Positions 5,499 to 8,062 of a stretch of 8,062 nucleotides of DNA are shown in pieces (the first letter of the stretch is position 1; each line of letters starts with the position of its first letter). The position numbers were made by a program, and so were the translations under genes. The notes under the pieces were generated by a model, which was not told where the DNA came from, ran no database searches, and saw only the letters and a program-made list of their open reading frames with translations. Source of the stretch: Deltaproteobacteria bacterium (GTDB lineage: Bacteria; Desulfobacterota; Desulfarculia; Desulfarculales; Desulfarculaceae). Where the stretch lies: positions 1 to 8,062 of the forward strand of contig JAHLLK010000133.1 in the NCBI GenBank assembly GCA_020444165.1. The letters are read 5' to 3'.

Positions 5499-7148
5499 AT
5501 GTTGACCCGTTTCGCCGTGTTGGCCGCCTACTTCGTCATCGTGCTTTTCCTGGGGATGCTGGCCAAAAGCCGGCTCAAGGACACTCCCGCCAACTACTTC
5601 CTGGCCGGCCGCGGCCTGTCCTTCCTGGTGCTCCTGGGCACCATGGCCGCCACCAACTTCAGCGCCTTCACCGTGTTCGGCGCCTCGGGCGCGGGCTACC
5701 GCGACGGCCTGGCCTTTTTCCCCATCATGGGCTTCGGCACCGGCTTCATGGCGCTCACCTTCTGGGTGGTGGGGCGCAAGGTCTGGCGTCTGGGCCGCCG
5801 CCACGAACTGGTGACCCCGGCCGAGCTGGTGGGCCAGATCTACCGGCACAAAGGCCTCACGGCGCTCTTCGCCCTGGTGATGGTGGTGTTCACCATCCCC
5901 TACCTGGCCCTGCAGCCCCTGGCCGGCGGCAAGGTCATCGGCCAGCTCTTCCACCAGCCGCCGTGGGTGGGCGCCACCCTGGTGACTTTCATCATCCTGC
6001 TCTACACCCTGCGGGGCGGGCTCAAGGCCGTGGCCTGGACCGACATCTTCCAGGGGCTCTTGATGCTCACCCTGATGATAGTGGCCCTGCATTTGGTGCT
6101 CAGTAGCCTCGGCGGCTGGGACGGGGCCTTTGCCCAGGTGCGCGAGCGCTTCCCCGAGCTGATGAGCCGGCCGGGAGCCCACGGCCGCTACAGCCCCGGG
6201 GTGTGGTTCGGCTTCCTTTTGCTCTGGTTCTTCTGCGACCCCATGTTCCCCCAGCTTTTCCAGCGCTTCTACGCCGCCAAGAACGAGTCGTCCCTGGCCC
6301 GCACCGCCCTGGTGTACCCGGCCATCTGCACCGTGGTCTTTGCCCTGCCCATCCTCATGGGGGTGTTGGGCCGGCTGGTGGTCCCGGACCTGGCCGGCCC
6401 GGCGGCGGACAACGTGGTGCCCCTGTTGATGACCAAGGTGGCCGGCGACTTCATGGGCACCCTGGTGCTGGCCGCCGGCCTGGCGGCTCTCATGTCCACC
6501 ATGGACAGCCAGCTCCTCACCCTGTCCTCCATCTTCAGCCGGGACCTCTGGCCGCTGGCCACCGGCGACCGCGCGGAGAGCGCCCTGGTGGGCCGGGTCT
6601 TCGTTGCGGTCTTGGCCCTGGTGGGGCTGGCCGTGGCCCTGGGCTCGGACTCCACCATCCTGAACCTGGGCCTCACCGCCTTCACCGGCCTGGCCGTGTT
6701 GTTCCCCACTGTGTTTTTCGGGCTCTACCTGGCCAAGCCCCGGCCCGCCGCCGCCCTGGCCTCCATCATCCTGGGCGAGGCCGCGGCCGTGGGCTACCAC
6801 TTCAAGCTGCTGCCGGCTTTCGGCTTCCTGCCGGCGGTGCCGGTGATCGCCGTGGCCGTGGCCGCCTACCTGGTCGTGCACGTGGTGCAGAACGGGGTGC
6901 GTCTCATCGAGGGCGAGTGGTCCGGGGCCTGGTACGGCCTGGGCTTCGGGGCCATCTTCCTGGCGGCCCAGGATTTCTGGCGCTGGAACCAGGTGGGTGG
7001 CGTGTGGCTGGGCCTGCCGGGCTGGATCTGGTACTTCGTGGGGCTGTCTCTCTTGCAGACCCTGCTCATGGGCCTCTGGTTCCGCCGCACCCTGGCCGCC
7101 GGCCGCGAGCCTGTGGGCGTCGTGCCCCCCCCTGTCCCTTCGAGCTGA
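5499..7148 (+). CDS. Sodium:solute symporter (SSS family)
   Basis: 549 residues from ATG at 5499, chosen because AAGGAG lies eight bases upstream; an in-frame ATG 22 codons earlier would add a hydrophilic leader and has no such site. Inner-membrane protein coupling sodium entry to uptake of a small organic solute. It shows about 13 hydrophobic segments. Hallmarks include YFLAGR (33-38), GTMAATNFSAFTVFGASGAGYRDG (47-70), GGLKAVAWTDIFQ (173-185) and the family signature AALMSTMDSQLLTLSS (329-344), which contributes to the sodium site in this family. Length and architecture match the family's usual 480-600 residues. The substrate cannot be read from sequence; organic acid, proline-like and sugar carriers all share this fold. 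A LUD-domain gene follows on the same strand after 117 bases. Strongly G/C-biased codons, unlike the left part of the window. Confidence 0.92.
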   Translation: MLTRFAVLAAYFVIVLFLGMLAKSRLKDTPANYFLAGRGLSFLVLLGTMAATNFSAFTVFGASGAGYRDGLAFFPIMGFGTGFMALTFWVVGRKVWRLGRRHELVTPAELVGQIYRHKGLTALFALVMVVFTIPYLALQPLAGGKVIGQLFHQPPWVGATLVTFIILLYTLRGGLKAVAWTDIFQGLLMLTLMIVALHLVLSSLGGWDGAFAQVRERFPELMSRPGAHGRYSPGVWFGFLLLWFFCDPMFPQLFQRFYAAKNESSLARTALVYPAICTVVFALPILMGVLGRLVVPDLAGPAADNVVPLLMTKVAGDFMGTLVLAAGLAALMSTMDSQLLTLSSIFSRDLWPLATGDRAESALVGRVFVAVLALVGLAVALGSDSTILNLGLTAFTGLAVLFPTVFFGLYLAKPRPAAALASIILGEAAAVGYHFKLLPAFGFLPAVPVIAVAVAAYLVVHVVQNGVRLIEGEWSGAWYGLGFGAIFLAAQDFWRWNQVGGVWLGLPGWIWYFVGLSLLQTLLMGLWFRRTLAAGREPVGVVPPPVPSS

Positions 7149-7265
7149 GCCCCTTCCCTCGGCAGTCCCCGCCCTCCGCCGGCCCTTGCCCCACCGTCGG
7201 AGGGCGTGTTATTTAGGAGCCCAGACCAACCAACCGAAATCCGATCCGGCGGGAGGGAGCGGCTC

Positions 7266-7910
7266 ATGGACCCCAACGTGCAGTGGTTTTACGAGAAAAA
7301 GGCGGCGGGAGTCATCAAGGCCCTGCAAAAGAACCGCATGAACGGGGTGTACGTGCCCCGGGCGGCCGAGGTGACGGACCAAGTGCTGGGGATGATCCCC
7401 CCGGGCGCCAGCGTGGCCCTGGGCGGGTCCCTGACCATCAGCGAGACGGGGCTGCTGGACGCCCTGCGGGCCAGCCCCAACCTGGAGCTGATCGACCGCT
7501 ACGCGCCCGGCCTGAGCCGGGACGAGGTCATGGAGCGCTTGCGCCAGGGCCTGACCGCCGACGTGTTCATCTCCGGGGTCAACGCCATCACCGACGACGG
7601 ACAGCTTTTCTTTGTGGACGCCACCTGCAACCGGGTGGCCCCCATCCTCTTTGGGCCGCGCCGGGTGATCCTGGTGGCCGGGTGCAACAAGATCGTGCCC
7701 GATGTGTGGCAGGCCCGCACCCGGGTGATCCAGTTCGCGGCCCCGGCCAACGCCCACCGCCTGGCGCGGAAAACCCCCTGCGCCGCCACCGGCGTCTGCG
7801 CCGACTGCGACAGCCCGGACCGCATCTGCAACGCCACGGTGGTCATCCACAAGCAGGCCGACCCCCAACGCCTCACCGTGGTGCTGGCGGGAGAGTCGCT
7901 GGGGCTGTAG
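7266..7910 (+). CDS. Single-domain LUD protein (LutC/YkgG-like, lactate-utilisation family)
   Basis: 214 residues from ATG at 7266, with GGAG about seven bases upstream. An in-frame start 20 codons earlier lacks a good site and adds an unconserved leader. Soluble. The LUD fold's glycine motif VALGGSLTISETGLL is at about 50-64, followed by ADVFISGVNAITDDGQLFFVDATCNRVAPILFGP and VILVAGCNKIV. The C-terminal part carries Cys172, Cys178, Cys181 and Cys188 (PCAATGVCADCDSPDRICN), a pattern I recall in a subgroup of these proteins that could bind metal. LutC/YkgG proteins take part in L-lactate oxidation with LutA and LutB, but stand-alone members without those partners are common in anaerobes and their role is uncertain. 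Here neither lutA nor lutB is visible. It may share a transcript with the symporter gene, though the 117-base gap leaves that open. Confidence 0.85.
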   Translation: MDPNVQWFYEKKAAGVIKALQKNRMNGVYVPRAAEVTDQVLGMIPPGASVALGGSLTISETGLLDALRASPNLELIDRYAPGLSRDEVMERLRQGLTADVFISGVNAITDDGQLFFVDATCNRVAPILFGPRRVILVAGCNKIVPDVWQARTRVIQFAAPANAHRLARKTPCAATGVCADCDSPDRICNATVVIHKQADPQRLTVVLAGESLGL

Positions 7911-7985
7911 CCGCAAGATCGGAGAGGGCCGAAGAAGTGAGAGCGTGGGGGGAAACCCCTTCCTCAAAAAAACTTCATATTTTAA

Positions 7986-8015
7986 CTAGCAGGCTGTTGA
8001 AAAACAGGCTGCTAG
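7986..8015. repeat. 13-bp hairpin with GAAA tetraloop, possible mobile-element end
   Basis: CTAGCAGGCTGTT and AACAGGCTGCTAG pair at 12 of 13 positions around a GAAA loop. The GGCTGTTGAAAAA text recalls terminal or dispersed repeats of some insertion sequences. No transposase is visible. It lies 75 bases after the LUD gene stop and has no T-run on the plus strand, so it is not a clear terminator. Confidence 0.45.
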
Positions 8016-8030
8016 GCGCGCCAGGGACCA

Positions 8031-8058
8031 CCCCAAACAAGCTACGGCTTGTTTGGGG
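8031..8058. repeat. Perfect 12-bp hairpin with TACG tetraloop
   Basis: CCCCAAACAAGC and GCTTGTTTGGGG pair perfectly around TACG; in RNA the C(UACG)G closing is of the very stable UNCG class. It follows the previous hairpin by 15 bases and the window ends four bases later, so its larger context cannot be seen. It may be part of a repeat element or a transcription end structure. Confidence 0.5.
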
Positions 8059-8062
8059 ACCC

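Noticed and set aside
5484..6881. 465-codon open frame on the minus strand, opposite the symporter
   Set aside because: The translation is rich in Gly, His and Gln with no family features; it is the antisense shadow of a GC-rich gene.
6203..7216. 337-codon Pro/Gly/Arg-rich frame on the plus strand, overlapping the symporter gene
   Set aside because: Low-complexity composition is that of an out-of-frame reading of GC-rich DNA; the symporter frame is well conserved.
7209..7967. 252-codon open frame on the minus strand, opposite the LUD gene
   Set aside because: Antisense shadow; the plus-strand LUD frame has conserved motifs and a good ribosome-binding site.
7945..7975. G-run and C-run followed by an A-run after the LUD gene, considered as a terminator
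   Set aside because: The stem is only about four base pairs and the following run is A rather than T on the transcript strand.

Overview
The window joins an accessory island (about 1-5125) to what looks like conserved chromosome (about 5125-8062). The right part is very GC-rich, with strong G/C preference at third codon positions. The left 1.5 kb is clearly more AT-rich. The codon style, the SSS-family transporter, the single-domain LUD protein and the DUF2924/large serine recombinase cassette fit a GC-rich Desulfobacterota (former Deltaproteobacteria). This is inference from style only; no taxonomic marker gene is present.

Layout. (1) 1-1307, minus strand: a three-gene block of a short 71-residue ORF, a 245-residue protein of the kind I associate with QatB-like genes, and the N-terminal 99 codons of a QueC-like protein that runs off the window. 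A QueC-like protein next to such a partner suggests an anti-phage cluster related to Qat. The 5' end of the middle gene appears frameshifted. (2) 1474-4631, minus strand: a recombination cassette in the order small ORF, DUF2924 protein, large serine recombinase, HTH protein. The first two genes are coupled by ATGA overlap. (3) 3437-3905: a separate unit wedged into that cassette in the opposite direction. It is a four-helix-bundle (S23/IVS-type) gene bracketed by two inverted 28-base arms, each of four heptamers (CCNGACT type). The insert supplies the recombinase start codon and N-terminal leader, and also the C-terminal tail of the DUF2924 protein. (4) 4632-5044: no convincing gene, one notable palindrome. 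(5) 5045-5242, minus strand: tRNA-Asn(GTT) with a good sigma-70 promoter, encoded CCA and an intrinsic terminator. Its 3' end faces the island, as expected of an island boundary. (6) 5499-7910, plus strand: a complete sodium:solute symporter gene, then a single-domain LUD (LutC/YkgG-like) gene. (7) 7986-8058: two consecutive strong hairpins closed by GAAA and TACG tetraloops, after which the window ends.

How it fits together: the serine recombinase cassette probably moves or once moved the island, carrying the QueC-like cluster as cargo, and the tRNA marks the island's right side. The IVS-like unit is the least ordinary part: an rRNA-intron-like gene with complementary ends that sits between two protein genes rather than in 23S rRNA. 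The transporter and LUD genes are housekeeping-type carbon metabolism and need not relate to the island.
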